Origin: Clavulina sp. PMI_390
Taxonomy: Eukaryota > Basidiomycota > Agaricomycetes > Cantharellales > Hydnaceae
Direction: 5' to 3'
Assembly (NCBI GenBank): GCA_015039315.1
Contig: WIDE01000006.1
Coordinates: 65,871 to 129,870, forward strand
Length of the DNA stretch: 64,000 nucleotides
The position numbers and the translations under genes are program-made. Each line of letters starts with the position of its first letter. The first letter of the stretch is position 1. Shown one piece after another: positions 28,086 through 40,428 of this stretch. The notes below the pieces were generated by a model. The model was not told the origin of the DNA. It did not search any database and saw only the letters and a program-made list of their open reading frames with translations.

Positions 28086-30091
28086 TCAGCAAAATTCGAA
28101 CAGCGCGATCCTTGCTACATTTTCTTTGATATCGATGATCTCCATGAGCACTATCCCTGATATCTCGCTCCACTTGATGTTGTTGATGTAGAAATTCGAG
28201 TCAGGCATTCGGCGCATCCTGAAGAGTTTAGTCTGATTTGGAGGCGTCCGCCGCATCCACCACGACTTCTTAACATTGGCATCCTCGCTCTCTCCTTCCA
28301 TGTACACGGGTCGATGCACAATGGTCTTCAGAGAGTGCGAGTATTCGCTGAGCACCAAGCCCGTCTCGTTGGCACGACTTGAGTAGAGCGAAGTCAGCAC
28401 GCGCTCCCCACCCCCCATCTTAGAAAAGAAAGTACGCGGATTTTCGCGAGGAAGTGGTGACGGGTTTGATGAGGACCGTAAAGAAGAGAATAGAGACGTG
28501 GAAGCTGAGGATAGACTAAGCAAGGTGTCCGTCGAACGAAATCGAGAGCGTACTCTCGATTGCTCTTCAGAGGGAGCACATGACTCGTTCTCTAGGAAGT
28601 GAGGGAAGACGCTTGTCGTCGAAAGCGTACTCCAATTAGAGTATTGTGCGCCTGACACAGCAGAGCTTGAGGCTCCAGGATCCAACTGGAATGGGATTAC
28701 CGCCAGGGTCGCGACTTCTGTTCCTTCGTACCAGAACAGGGGGCGTGTCTGCGGATTGGTTGGTCCAGGCGAGAGCCTCGCAGAAAACCCATAGAAACCA
28801 GAGGCTCTGGGCATGTTGAACATGCGCTCTGGTGCGCGGGACTGATCGTGGTTTTCGTGCAGGTCTTTGAGAGCGACAGCCATGACAGAGCGAATGCCAC
28901 GCGAAGGACTAATAGAGAGCACGAGAATCCTATTGTCGTGTACTGCTGCGTCGTACACATAGTGCTAGAGAACGCATTTATGAGCATAGACCCAGATAGC
29001 CGCGCACATTATGCATGGGAGAAACAACAACTGACACTGAGCAGAATGCGAAACGTCTTTCCTTCGACCAGATCGAGCACTTGTAGTGAGGTTTTTCCGG
29101 ACAATCCTCGCTTGTCCACCATAATGAGATAGCGATGCCCCGAAAACCGCAAATACATGAGTGCAGAATCCTCCTGATGTGTCATGACGCCTAGCCGCCT
29201 AGTCGCTGGAGGTCCCTCAAGAGGGCTACCCGTGGTGCTAAATGGCTGAAAGAAGAGTTCAACACTTCGATACTGGCTGGAAATGTCAAATTCAGAGAGG
29301 ACCATGCTAATTTGGGTGGAGAGGGACCTACTCCGGTTTCCGCACCACAGCCAATAGAACTCCCTCCACTCCCTCAAATAAGAAGGTTTCGGCTGCGACA
29401 GAATAGACCCCCATGGGTATTTTGTAGTCCATGTTGTGTCGGATATCAAATATGTGAACGTTCTCAGCATTCCAAAAAAGAACAAGTGAACCCTCTCCAA
29501 CGATATCCATCCCACTCCCAGAGGTCTTCGTCAGCCGCGTATAAAGGCCATTAATCAGTGGCCTGATTGCCACTTTTGACTTGCAAATCTGGTTTTGAAC
29601 ACATGCGATTTGATGAAAGGATGCAGCATAGTCTGGAAGGCTACTGGTGTTGACGTGACGAGGCTTCAAAGGAAGGCCCGGGAATTGCCTGCAAGTGGTT
29701 GGCGGCGGCTCAGGAAATCGATCGAGAGTCAGATTGTCTAGTTCATTGTGGGGTATAGACAGGCTAGGCAAAGGCATTGGGGGTAGGACATTGCCCGCCC
29801 GAGACCAGGCGAGTTTCCATACAGTCTTAACCTTAGTGCAAGTGTGAAGTTTTCGACAGGTCTACATCATGATGGTTCTTGCATTTAGGCATGTGCTGCG
29901 TGCTTTAGACGGAGTCTACGAACCTGACCAACAGCAACAAGATCCCAGGGGTGTAAGGATTCCTCTAAAATGGCGATAATAAGATCATCTGGAAGGCTAG
30001 CCAAGGTAATATAATGGCTCGAGATCCCTGATGCCGACTGTGCACTTATTTGATAGGTTATAGTTTGACCCGGTTTGATATGCTGAGCCAT
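28086..30091 (-). CDS. F-box family protein, copy B (intact)
   Basis: Probable SCF substrate receptor. Exons 30091-29924, 29861-29332, 29276-29036 and 28964-28086 sum to 606 codons including the stop. Exon 1 starts MAQHIKPGQTITYQ and encodes the F-box core LPDDLIIAILEESLHPWDL; the intron follows the Gln codon. The remaining 550 residues or so are beta-rich, with repeated hydrophobic/aromatic strands (LRFSGHRYLIMVDKRGLSG, VYDAAVHDNRILVLSISPS) that could form a propeller-like substrate-binding domain. That fold is inference. The C terminus reads IKWSEISGIVLMEIID, ending IALFEFC. Introns 2 and 3 are 55 and 71 bases and their phases match copies C and D. Target unknown. Confidence 0.75.
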
Positions 30092-30483
30092 GCGTTGCGC
30101 CCGTCAACTTGCAAATGACAGCCTCTAAGCTCGGCTGTCAAGCACTGTGATAGGGAAGAGCTCTGGGAACCAGATAAGAAATTGACACTTACACAAGAGT
30201 ATGTAAGACTATTTTTGTGTCACAACCGAGAAACAGACTACCGTTCAGTATCTCTGAGGCGGAGGACACGACTCGTGAGAATTGCTGACATGGACCAGCA
30301 CCAAGGTGCAAAATACATTTCATTCCACAACGACGTCCCCCAAAAGTCGAAGTCTGGGATTTCCTTTTTCAATGCTTGGCGGAGTCTACCCATTGGAGCC
30401 ACTGCCTAGTGAAAACTTGGCCTCATAGCTAGAAACAGTTGAGCAAGGACCTCCTCCATAAACAATTACCCTTCATTGTTCAG
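30092..30483. other. Intergenic region between F-box copies B and C
   Basis: Promoter side of copy B and 3' flank of copy C. No gene supported. Confidence 0.45.
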
Positions 30484-32499
30484 TCAACAGAATTCATACA
30501 AACTGATCCTCGCTACCCCTTCATTGTTGTCAACAGTCTCCATAATCACTTTCCCAGATATCTCGCTCCACCTGAACAAGTTGATGTAACAATTCGATTC
30601 TGGCGTCCGCTGCATCCTGAAAAGCCTGGCTCGACTCGGAGCTGGCTGTTGAGCCTTAGGCTGCATCCACCGCATCATCTTGGCATTGGATTCCGCTTCT
30701 TCATCCCCTTTGAGGTATACGGGACGGTGTACAATTGTTTGAAGAGAGGTAGAGTACTCGCTGAGCACCAGACCTGTCTCGTTGGCACGGCTTGAGCTGA
30801 GCATACTCAAAACGCACTCACCACCACCCATCATAGAAAAAAGGCTGCGGGGATTTTCTGGTGGTGCGGGGAGTGTTGAGTTTGGTGATGGATGTGACGA
30901 AGAAGATGAGCGCATAGAAGACAAGGAAATTTTCTTGAATGCATCTCTCAATCGAAATCGCGAGCCTTCCTTATTGGGTGTCAGTGGAGAAGCACTCGTC
31001 TCGCTTTCCAAGAAGCGGGGCAAGACGCTTGTAGTTGCGAGCATGTTCCAATCAAGACAACGTGCCCTTAGTTCAGGGGGATCTGAGGCCTTGGGACCCA
31101 GATGGAATGGGGCAACCGCCAGAGTCGTAGCTCCTGTGCCATCGGACCAGAACAGTGGAAGTAATTGGGGAGTTGCTGGTCGAGGCGAGAGCCTTTCGGT
31201 GAATCCATAGAAGCCAGAGCCTTTGGGGATGCTGAAAGTGCGCTCTGGCACGGGGGACTCTTCGTAGTTCTCACTCAGATCTGTGAGGGCTACGACCATA
31301 ACAGTGCGGATATTCAGACTAATGGGGCTAATGACGAATGCCAAAGTAGTGCTGTCATATACCGCAGCGTCACTCACATAGCGCTGAAACGGTACAACCG
31401 TCAGCCTCAAGTCATGGAAAACATGGGAGAAAGTAAACCGACATCGAGCAGTAGACGATAAACTCTTCTTGTGACCAGGTCGAACACTTGTAGCAAGACA
31501 TTCCCAAACATCCCCCGCTTATCCACAAGAATGAGATAGTGATGTGCAGAAAACCGTAGCAATATAAGCACAGAACTCTCTCGATGTGAGAGCATCCCAA
31601 GCTGCTGAGCCATTGGAGGGCCTTCAAGAGGGCTGACTGGGTTATGAAGTGGTTGGAAGAAAAGCTCAACTCCTGGAAATTGGCTGGAAATACCATGTTT
31701 AGACAGCACAATTTGCCCATTTGTGTCAGAGTAACTTCACCTTAGTCTGCGTACTACAGCGAGCAATACTCCTTCCACTCCATTCAACAGGAACGTTTCG
31801 GCAACGGCAAAGCGAACCTTCATCGGTATTTTGTAATCCATATTGTGGTGAATGTCATAGAGATGGACATTCTCAGCACCCCAGTGGAGAACAAATGATC
31901 CCTCTCCGATGATGTCCATACCACTTTCGGACGTTTCTGTTGATCTTTGGTAAAGGCTGGTAATCAGTGGCCTAATGATCACTTCCGACTGGCGGATTTG
32001 GTTCTGAACATGTGATATTTGGCGAAACGATGCTGCATAGTCTGGAAGACTACTGGTGTTGGCATGGAAAGCCATGGTAGGAAGGCCTGGATATGGCCTG
32101 GAGACGGTTGGTGGTGGCTGGAAGGGTATATGGGGCATCGAAGTGTCTAAATTATTGTCGGGGATCGACAGGCTTGGCAGAGGCATTGGCGGGAGCGAAT
32201 TGCCGGCGCGAGACCAGGCAAGCTTCCATACAGCCCTAACGTTCGCACAGGTGCGAAGCTTTCGGCACGTCTGATTTCTGACAGTTAGCTAACGACGCAT
32301 ATCTTGTACGCCTTTGAAGAGATCCAAAAACCTGGCTAACGGCAAGTAGGTCCCAAGGGTACAAGGACTCCGCCAACACGGAGATAATGAGATCTTCTGG
32401 AAGACTATCCAAGGTGATGCGATCAGATGTAAGACCCGGTACTGATTGAGCATCACTTTGCAGATTTATACTATGATTCGGTTTAGTATGCTGGACCAG
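30484..32499 (-). pseudogene. F-box family protein, copy C, start codon replaced by CTG
   Basis: Exons 32499-32332, 32270-31741, 31683-31443 and 31383-30484. The first three have exactly the lengths of copy B (168, 530 and 241), and the frame is open throughout (613 codons). The first aligned codon, where copy B reads ATG-GCT-CAG-CAT, is CTG-GTC-CAG-CAT here at 32499-32488. An in-frame TGA lies a few codons upstream, and no other ATG precedes the F-box (LPEDLIISVLAESLYPWDL). Either the gene is recently disabled, starts at a non-AUG codon, or uses an unseen 5' exon. The rest is well preserved: FSAHHYLILVDKRGMFG, FRWSEISGKVIMETVD, ending ISLYEFC. It forms a divergent pair with copy E. Confidence 0.65.
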
Positions 32500-32959
32500 A
32501 TTTACTTGTCAATGGCCAGCTCCGCCCACGTCAGGTATTTACCCTAACCCTTGGGAAGAACTAGCAAATCGACTTGGGTAAAAGAGGAAGAGCAGATTTT
32601 GTACGAGAAGATGCAAAATATCTCTTGTGACAATCGAGGATTCGACCGTCCTTGAAGGTTTCTGGGATGGGTGAGATCGTGGGAGTTGAGTCACACCTTG
32701 CTAACGCAAACCTTAAGCTATCCAACCACCTTGTTGATCAAGGAGCTACTCGCCGTAAAAAATACAGACTGTTTCACAACACCAGCTGGCTATTCAACCC
32801 TGACTCCGACAGCTCCTTCGGACTTGTTTTCTCTCCTAAGGTCATCAATACGTGGCCTCTGAGCAGAAGTTCCGCTTGTGAGCTGTGAGTCAATGATGAA
32901 CACTCTCTGAAGGCATTTCAGGTGGTCGCAATACCAATTAAGCTGGGATTCAATACTAG
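32500..32959. promoter_or_regulatory. Divergent spacer between F-box copies C and E
   Basis: About 460 bases between the start positions of the pair. The equivalent spacer between D and F (37535-38062) has a similar length, as expected if the whole pair was duplicated. No motif identified. Confidence 0.4.
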
Positions 32960-35062
32960 ATGCTGCGTCAGAAATTGCGCCGAATCCTCCCTTCTTCCGA
33001 GCAGGCCAAAAGACCGAGGGGAGAATCCGCTATAATGGACCATCATCGATCTTCCACCCGTTTAGATAGCCTACCCGAAGATCTATTGATCTATATTCTA
33101 CGCTTCAGCCTTACACCCAAAGAATTGGTCTCGCTAAGCCAGGTCCGTACTGAATCATGCTAAAGGTTCACATTGTATGATAACCCCCACACGCTCAGAC
33201 CTGCACCATGCTGCGCTCCGCACTTCATGACACACCACTATTTGTCTGGCGTAATGCTTGGGAGAATTCAAATGAACCTCTCCCCCCCTTCCCAGACCCA
33301 CCGCGGCAATTGATCTTGCCCGCACTACCACAGACCGAAAGCAATGCTTTCTACTATGAACCATCCATCTTGAAAACATCAGCGTACTCAGACGAAGATA
33401 TGCCTCACTGGTGGCGACCCCTAAGCGGGGCTTGGTCCACTGTTTCTGAAGGAATACGATGCAAAGCTTTCTACCTCCGCGCCAGGCAGGTGCAAAAAAA
33501 CCTGGGAGCAGCCATGCCAGCCACTAGTTGTCTGCTTGTCCATAGCACCCTTGAGGAACCTCATGAATTTGTAAGGATGGCACTTAGCTCTTCAGGAGAC
33601 ATAGCTGTGGTTTGGTTCAGCACCGGAATCAAAATGTGGGACTTGACCCTAGGCTTCCGCTATGAAATCCCCCTCATTTCTCGGCCCTTGGTCAAACTTA
33701 CCGTATGCATCGATGTTTTTATGGTGGGAGAAGAATATGGAGTCGTTCTAGTTGGTGACTTCCTGTAAGTGTCCTCCCCCAGTGATGTGCTGAAGACGAA
33801 GCCAACTGATAGGCTCTTACTTGGCGCGTTTCTCAGCGGGGAGAATCGTGTCGACGTCCTATTCCAACCACTTCTTTCTGACTGGAGCGGGCCTAATGGA
33901 GCCATAACTGCCCCACCAGCCTGCCGAGTCCTGTTATCTGCCGACATCGATCCATGGGCTCATTTGTATCGTCTCCAACTTTCCGATCGTCACGTAATCA
34001 TCACGATATGTCAGAACCTCTCGGGCGTTACTAGGGCCATCGTATGGGTGCTAGATTTCATCGCGGGGAAGCAGTACGCGTTTGGTCTGCCAACGGTGGG
34101 ATCTTCGTTTCAATGCCATACCCTCCGCGCTCACAATGATTTGATTACAGTTTCGGCGTGACTTTGTAGAGATGCAGGTCGTTAAGGACTCACTCGTGAT
34201 TGCCTCCGATGGATCTATCACTGTGGGCACCCTCTGTGAACGTACACTGTACCGAGGACCTTCTTTCGCCAGTCCCAACTCTTTATTCTCTGATCCTAGT
34301 TCTTTTACACGATTCCCCAAGATGCAGCAATACGCGGATATTTCCTCATTGGGCGATTATTTACGAGTGTCAATATACCGCCAGCGTACCACTATTGATG
34401 AGGGCGCTTTCCCTGGAACAATCAAGATATTTGGAGCAGGACAGAGACGCGATATTGCCAATCTCTGGCTCGATGGTGGCACCAGCACTGTCATGTATCT
34501 GCATGTTCGGAAATCTGATACTGACGAGCAGAATATCCATAATTTTCTCACAGTTTCCCCAGCCAGCACGCTGGAAAACGTCTCACACATCGTTTCTACC
34601 CCCATACCCAAGTCCATGCTCTTTAACCCGGGCGGCAAATCATTGATCCAATCACTGGGCATATCCAACCTCTCCTCGCCCGGCGCCACAGCTCCAGGTG
34701 CCACTTCTCATATCTTCTCCCTTCCTACTGCAGGGTACCACTATACCATAGAGTGCCTCGCCGCTTGTTGTTGTGACCCGGGGTCAGGGAAATGGAACGG
34801 CGAAACTAACACTCTCGTGGTAACAAAGTTGACTGAGGACGTGACTGGCCAGCCCACACTGCAGAGATCTCCTTTATCTGTCGTTGACCATGTCAAGAAG
34901 GCTGAAGATGTCCTCTCGAGGACTGCTAAACGGAAGCCACGACCCATGACTCAAACCGGGCTTTTTGGTCGTAAATTTGCCGTCCAGTGGCATGAAGCTT
35001 TGGGCACGATGCTGTCATGGAACTCCACGGACAAATTATTCAAGATATACCAGTTTCTGTAG
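32960..35062 (+). CDS. F-box family protein, copy E (second subfamily)
   Basis: Exons 32960-33142, 33199-33764, 33837-34095 and 34151-35062 sum to 640 codons including the stop. The N terminus is MLRQKLRRILPSSEQAKR; the F-box core reads LPEDLLIYILRFSLTPKEL, then the intron after Gln as in copies A-D. Later parts include LPPFPDPPRQLILPALPQ, RMALSSSGDIAVVWFSTGIK, VDVLFQPLLSDWSGPN and IVWVLDFIAGKQYAFG. The C terminus VQWHEALGTMLSWNSTDKLF ends IYQFL. It shares the four-exon plan and phases with A-D but little sequence outside the F-box and a few strands (LFQPL), so it is an older paralog. Exons 2 and 3 have the same lengths as in copy F. Likely substrate-recognition role; target unknown. Confidence 0.75.
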
Positions 35063-35219
35063 AAGCTAATTACGTTCCCTGCTATGATGCCATGATGGAA
35101 TAAATAGTAGAGCCTCGTCTTTGCTTTCGGCTTCAGTCAGGTTGGGTAATATTTTAGCACTTCACTGAAGCATAAAACTTCGTTGCATGGGCTAGATGGC
35201 GCCATGCTTCTTATGATGA

Positions 35220-35519
35220 CGAGAAAATGACAGATGGCTGCTCAGTCCACCGTGAGGTATTGGATTGAAACGTATTGTGTAGATGAATAGATTAATCTCG
35301 AGCAATCAACAGTTAGTTGGACAGCACATGGCTGGACGAAAACGTATCTACATTTGGCCATACCTGTGCATCATGTATTTTAAACGGACTCGGAAGCCAC
35401 GGCCTATGACTCGTAGCGGGGATTTGGCTCTACGTTCACCATTCAAGAGCACAAAGGTGCAGGCATTATATTGTCATAAAACTCTACAAAATCTGTTCGT
35501 GAGATACCAATTTCCATAG
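35220..35519 (+). pseudogene. Duplication scar: RTA1-gene 3' end plus F-type C-terminal fragment
   Basis: 35220-35375 matches the sequence after copy F (about 40310-40460), for example TTGGACAGCACATG followed by GCTGGACGAAA against ACTGGACGAAA. It includes the last codons of the RTA1-like gene, which lies beside copy F. It then joins abruptly to 35380-35519, a decayed copy of the end of exon 4 of the E/F subfamily (RKPRPMTRSG at its start, RYQFP and a stop at its end). This fragment resembles F more than E (TGGCTCTA in place of TGGTCGTA). No start codon or F-box is present. Confidence 0.7.
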
Positions 35520-35545
35520 AAACTAGTCTACTTTCCTACTGCTTC

Positions 35546-37534
35546 TCAGCAAAATTCGAATAGCTCAATCCTTGCTACTCCTTCTTTCTTATCGACGATC
35601 TCCATTATCACCTTTCCTGATACTTCGCTCCACCTGAAGTAGTTGATATAGTCATCAGAGTCGGAGTGTCGGCATAGCCTAAAGAGCTTAGCCTGGTTCT
35701 GAAGCATCTGCTTATCTGTGGGTGTCTGCCGCACTTTGACATTACTCTCCTTATCACCCTCGTTTTCAATGTATACCGGGTGGTGTATGATGGATTGTAG
35801 AGACTGAGAGTACTCGCTGACCACCAAGCCTGTCTCGTCGGCCCGACTCGAATTGAGGGTACTCAGGATACACTCTCGGCCACCCATAGCAGAAATCAAG
35901 AATCTAGGATTGCCGCGAGGCGATGGTGGATCTGATGCGGACGAAGGAGGTACGCGAGTGGAAGACGAGGCCGAAATCTTCCGGAATGCGTCTCTCAAAC
36001 GATATCGGAAGCCTTCTTTGGGCTGTTCCTTATTAAGAGCATCTGACTCATCCTCCAGGAAGCGAGGCAGGACACTTGTACTTGCAAGCATATTCCAGTC
36101 AAGACATCGTGCAGTTGGATCAGAGAAGCTCGAGTTTTCAGCGCTCAACTGAAATGGGGCCACCGCCAAGGTCGTGGCTCCTGTCCCTGCCGACCAAAAC
36201 AGGGGAAGTGATTCTGGAGCTGCTGCTCGGGGCGAGAGCCGTTCAGAGAACCCGTAAAAACCAGTGGGTCCATAGATGCTGAACGTGCGCTTTGGAGCAC
36301 AAGACTGCTCGTAGTCTTCGTGCAGGTCCGCGAGCGCTACGGTCATAACGGGACGGACAGCCTCATGCCTAGGTGAAGTAACAAACACCAATGTAGTGTT
36401 GTCATATACCGCAGCGTCATGCACGTAGTGCTAATGCAACAACCTTAGTACCAGCTTGTGAAGGTATGGGAGACAAAAAGTACTAACATCGAGTAGAAGA
36501 CGATAAGTTTTTGTTCGGACCAAGTCAAACACTTGTAACAAGGCATTCTCAAGAATTCCTTGTTTGTCCACTATGATGAGATACCGGTGTGCAGAAAACC
36601 GCAACAATGTGAGCGAAGCATTCTCTCGATATGAGAACATGCCAAGTCGTTGTGCAGCTATAAGGCCGTCGGGGGGAGTTTCTGAGTGACAAAGCGGTTG
36701 GAAAAAGAGATCGATACACCTGTGTTGCCTAGCAATATCGTCTTTAGAAACCTCGCTCACTTTGACTCAAAAAATACTCACACAGATTTGCGAACCGCAG
36801 CCAACAAAATACCCTCTGTTCCCTCCAGCAAGAATGTTTCTGCAGCTGCAAAGCTAACCTTCATGTGTATTGTGTAGTCCATATTGTGGTGAATATCAAA
36901 AAGGTGGACGTCCCCAGCATTCCAAAAGAGTATAAATGAACCGTCGCCGATAATATTCATACCATTATCGAAGGTGCTCGTCGATCGTTTGTAAAGGCTG
37001 CTAATCAGCGGCCTGATTGTAAGTCTCGGCTTGCGGATCTGGCTCTGGACACGTGCGATTTGATGAAATGATGTGGCATAGTCGGGAAGGCCTCCAGTAT
37101 AGGCGTCACGAGGCGTAACAGGAAGTCCAGGGTGTGATCGACAGATGGTTGGGGGTGGCTCGAATGGTGAAAATGTGGAGACTAGAGATTCTGCATTGTT
37201 CTGTGGAATTGACAAGCTAGGTAACGGCATTGGCGGTAGTATATTGCTAGCACGAGACCAAGCGAGCTTCCACGCAGTCCTGGCGCTCGCGCAGGTGTGA
37301 AGTCTCCGGCAGGTCTGTGTTCCAACGTTTCAGGGACTCACTTATGTTCGCAACTATTCACTGAGTTGTACGAACCTGACTGAGGGCGACCAAGTCCCAT
37401 GGGGACAGGGATTCCCCTAAGATGCTAATAATTAGATCCTCTGGGAGGCTATCCAAGGTGATTCGATGATAATCGTGATCTCGCGATGATTCGGCATCAC
37501 TTATGCCTTGGTTCAGTTCAGTATGTCGGGCCAT
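35546..37534 (-). CDS. F-box family protein, copy D (intact)
   Basis: Exons 37534-37376, 37314-36782, 36728-36488 and 36430-35546 sum to 606 codons including the stop. It starts MARHTELNQGISDAESS; the F-box core is LPEDLIISILGESLSPWDL. Body motifs shared with B and C: LRFSAHRYLIIVDKQGILE, VHDAAVYDNTTLVFVTSP, FRWSEVSGKVIMEIVDKKEG, ending IELFEFC. Intron 2 uses the GTGAGT donor two bases inside the Val codon and the acceptor before GCAACAC, restoring the frame. No lesion seen. It forms a divergent pair with copy F, the counterpart of the C/E pair. Confidence 0.77.
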
Positions 37535-38062
37535 GTTACTCGCAAGCGACGGTCGCTGGCTAGCCCCCGACACCGTTGGAGTTTATGATCACCGCTAAAC
37601 GTCAGAAGAACTAGGTTGTCGGGGCTATAGGGGGGGAATGGCGCTAGTGGAGAGATGACCACGCTATATTTTGTTGCAATCGAGAGCTGATGCTGTTTTC
37701 AGGCGAATGAATGGGACGAGGGAAGCTGTGGGAGTTGCTGACGTGAAGCTATGTTTGCTCTCCACAAGTACTACTGCTGGCTTCTCTGTGCTGAAGGCGT
37801 TTGCTGCGCAAAATACCGCCAACAGTACGCCAACAGTACACCACAATCTGGGTGCTAAACCACGATCCACAATCATCTCTACCGGTTGTCTAATATCATA
37901 GGTAGCTGAATGCTAGTTTCCTGTACTGGAAGGTGCTGCCTAAGTTTCCTCGTGCAGACATATTGGACCCTCGACGTTTGTGAGTGCGCGGGAGACTGAG
38001 CACTGCTTGAGGATAGCATGGAGGCTGATATCTTCAATCGGATCTGGTGTATAGAAAATAAG
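37535..38062. promoter_or_regulatory. Divergent spacer between F-box copies D and F
   Basis: Shared upstream region of the D/F pair. An in-frame upstream ATG at 38018 could extend copy F by 15 residues. No specific element recognised. Confidence 0.4.
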
Positions 38063-40159
38063 ATGTCGCATCTCAGTCAAAGGCTCTGGCGCATCCTGTC
38101 ACCTTCCGACTCGTCCAAGAGACAGCAAGGAGTGGCCGTCCTGTTAGATCATGATGAACAAACAAATCGCTTAGGTGGTCTTCCAGAGGATGTGCTGTTC
38201 TATATAATGAGCTTTCATCTTAGTCCTAAAGATTTGGTTTCATTGAGTCAGGTATGTATCAACCTCGCGCGGGGGGCTCACCTGCTAACGACTCTCGTAC
38301 GCTTAGACATGTGCTACTCTTCGATTAGTGCTTCATAATTCGCCGCTATCTGTCTGGCGCTACGCATGGGAGCGTGCGGATGAGCCCCTCCCCCCCTTTC
38401 CCGACACACCACCGAGACTAGTCTTGCCCGCTTTGCAACAAGCGGAAAGCGACCCTTCCTCTGACAAGCCAGTCGCTTTGAGAACCTTGGCGTACTACGA
38501 GGAAGATATGGCCCCCTGGTGGCAACCCCTAAGCGGACCATGGGCTTGCTGTTCTGAAGGGTTGCGATGCAAAACTGTGTACCTCCGTGCCAGAGATGTA
38601 CACAAAAGCCTTGGCGGATCAATGCCGACCGTTAGTCGTTTGTTGCTCCATAGCCCTCATGAAGAGCCACCTCGTCCTCTAAGGATGGCTCTCAGCTCTT
38701 CAGGAGACGTAGCTGCTATTTGGGTGGGAACTGGAATCAACATATGGGACTTGACGTTAGGTTTCCGCTACGAAATCTCCCCCGTCTCTATTCCTCAGCA
38801 AGAATCACAAATATGCATCGGTGTCTTCAAGGTGGAAGAAGAATACGGGGCAATTTTGGTCGGGAGTTTCTTGTGAGTGTTTTCTCTCATGCTTCGAAGC
38901 CCAAAGCGACTCAATGTGCTCGCACATGGCATGAATTACAGAGGAGAGCATCGCATCGACGTCCTGTTTCAACCACTCCTTTCCGATCAGAGCGTAATTG
39001 ATGGCGCTATAGCTCAAGCAGCAGCCTGCCGAGTCCTGTTGTCCATATTTATTGACCCCCAGATTCAACTGTATGACCTCCAACTTAGCGACAGCCACTT
39101 AGTCGTCACAATATGCGAGGGTATTCTAGATATCGCTGCCGCTATTGTATGGGTGCTAGACTTCAGTGCGGGAAAACAATACGCATTTCGCCTGCTGCTG
39201 GTGAGTATATAGTTTTTAGCATCATAGTTCGTAAAGTCACCACCATACCACTTTAGTCTCGGGGTGAGCACAGGGATACAAGAGTCATCCACAACTCCCT
39301 CGTCATCGCCTCTCGTCGATCTATAATGATCGGCATTCTCTGTGAACGTTCGTTCTATCAAGGCCCTTCTTTTGCCAAATGCCATTCCCTTTTCCTTGAT
39401 CCCGACTTTTTTGCACAAATTCCCACTTTGCAACAACTCCTGGATGTGTCCTTGTTGGGGAACTATTTCCGAACATCAATATATCGAGGCCCGACTATTC
39501 ATCAGGAAGGCGCTTTTCCTGGAACAATCAAGGTATTTGCTACGGGATACACAGGCCATAACAGCAATCTCTGGCTTGATACTTGCCTGAGCGTTGCTAT
39601 GGACGTATACGTTCCAGGCTCTGATATCGACGAGGAAAGGCGCCCAACCCCTTTGCCCACCAATATACAGGAAAATCTGTTGCACTTCGCTTTTTCTCTC
39701 CTCGACAAGACCTTAATCCTCAATCCGGAGGGCAAAACATTGATCCAATCGTTGGGCCGGTCCAACCTATCCTCCCCCAATGCGAGACCTTCAGGCAAAC
39801 CATCCCACATTTCCTCCATTCCCATCGCAGGATTCCAATACACGATAGAGTGCCTAGTCGCTTATTATAGAGAGGAAAAATCAGTGGAATGGAGCGGCGA
39901 AACTAACACGCTTGTTATAACGCGCTCGGCACCTGGTCAGGCCAAGCTGCAAAGAATCCCCTTGTTCGTTGTTGATCAGGTGAAAACGAGTGGAGATTTC
40001 CAAGGTCACCCCTCGGGAGTATTGAAACAGAAGCCACAACCCATGACCCGGACTGGGGCCTTTGGCTCTAAGTTTGTTGTACAGTGGCACGAAGGAGCAG
40101 GCACGATGTTGTCGTGGAACTCCACAGAAAACTTGTTTGAGATATACCAATTTGTGTAG
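38063..40159 (+). CDS. F-box family protein, copy F (second subfamily)
   Basis: Exons 38063-38251, 38307-38872, 38942-39200 and 39257-40159 sum to 639 codons including the stop. The start MSHLSQRLWRILSPSDSSKR aligns with copy E, so 38063 is preferred over the upstream ATG at 38018. The F-box core is LPEDVLFYIMSFHLSPKDL. Exon 2 (566 bases) and exon 3 (259 bases) are identical in length to those of E. Shared blocks: LPPFPDTPPRLVLPALQQ, MALSSSGDVAAIWVGTGINI, IVWVLDFSAGKQYAFR and WHEGAGTMLSWNSTENLF, ending IYQFV. Looks intact. Its 3' flank runs into the RTA1-like gene, convergent, about 270 bases away. Confidence 0.77.
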
Positions 40160-40428
40160 AAATCGATCCACTTCTCTTCCCCCGGAGATGAAATCAACGA
40201 AGACGAACTTGTCAGTTTCTTCTAGCTTCAATTTGCTCGTGATTTCTCCACCTCATTACTCGCGTATGACAAAGTTCGCCACGTTGTGTGTCTTAGGCTC
40301 GTGCGGAAAATGACGAGCGGCTATGCAGTCTGACTTGGGACCGTATGGACACAAAATATGTGTATGTATAGATTAAACTTCGAGCAGTCGGCAGCTACTT
40401 GGACAGCACATGACTGGACGAAATGTAT

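Noticed and set aside
29307..29331. A 25-base intron in F-box copy B between exons 2 and 3
   Set aside because: Too short for a fungal intron. The acceptor at 29277 gives 55 bases, keeps the frame and matches the paralogs.
31684..31740. Apparent loss of a splice acceptor in F-box copy C, intron 2
   Set aside because: An acceptor (TTCCAG) ending at 31684 gives a 57-base intron with the correct phase and an exon of 241 bases, identical to copies B and D. The intron is intact.
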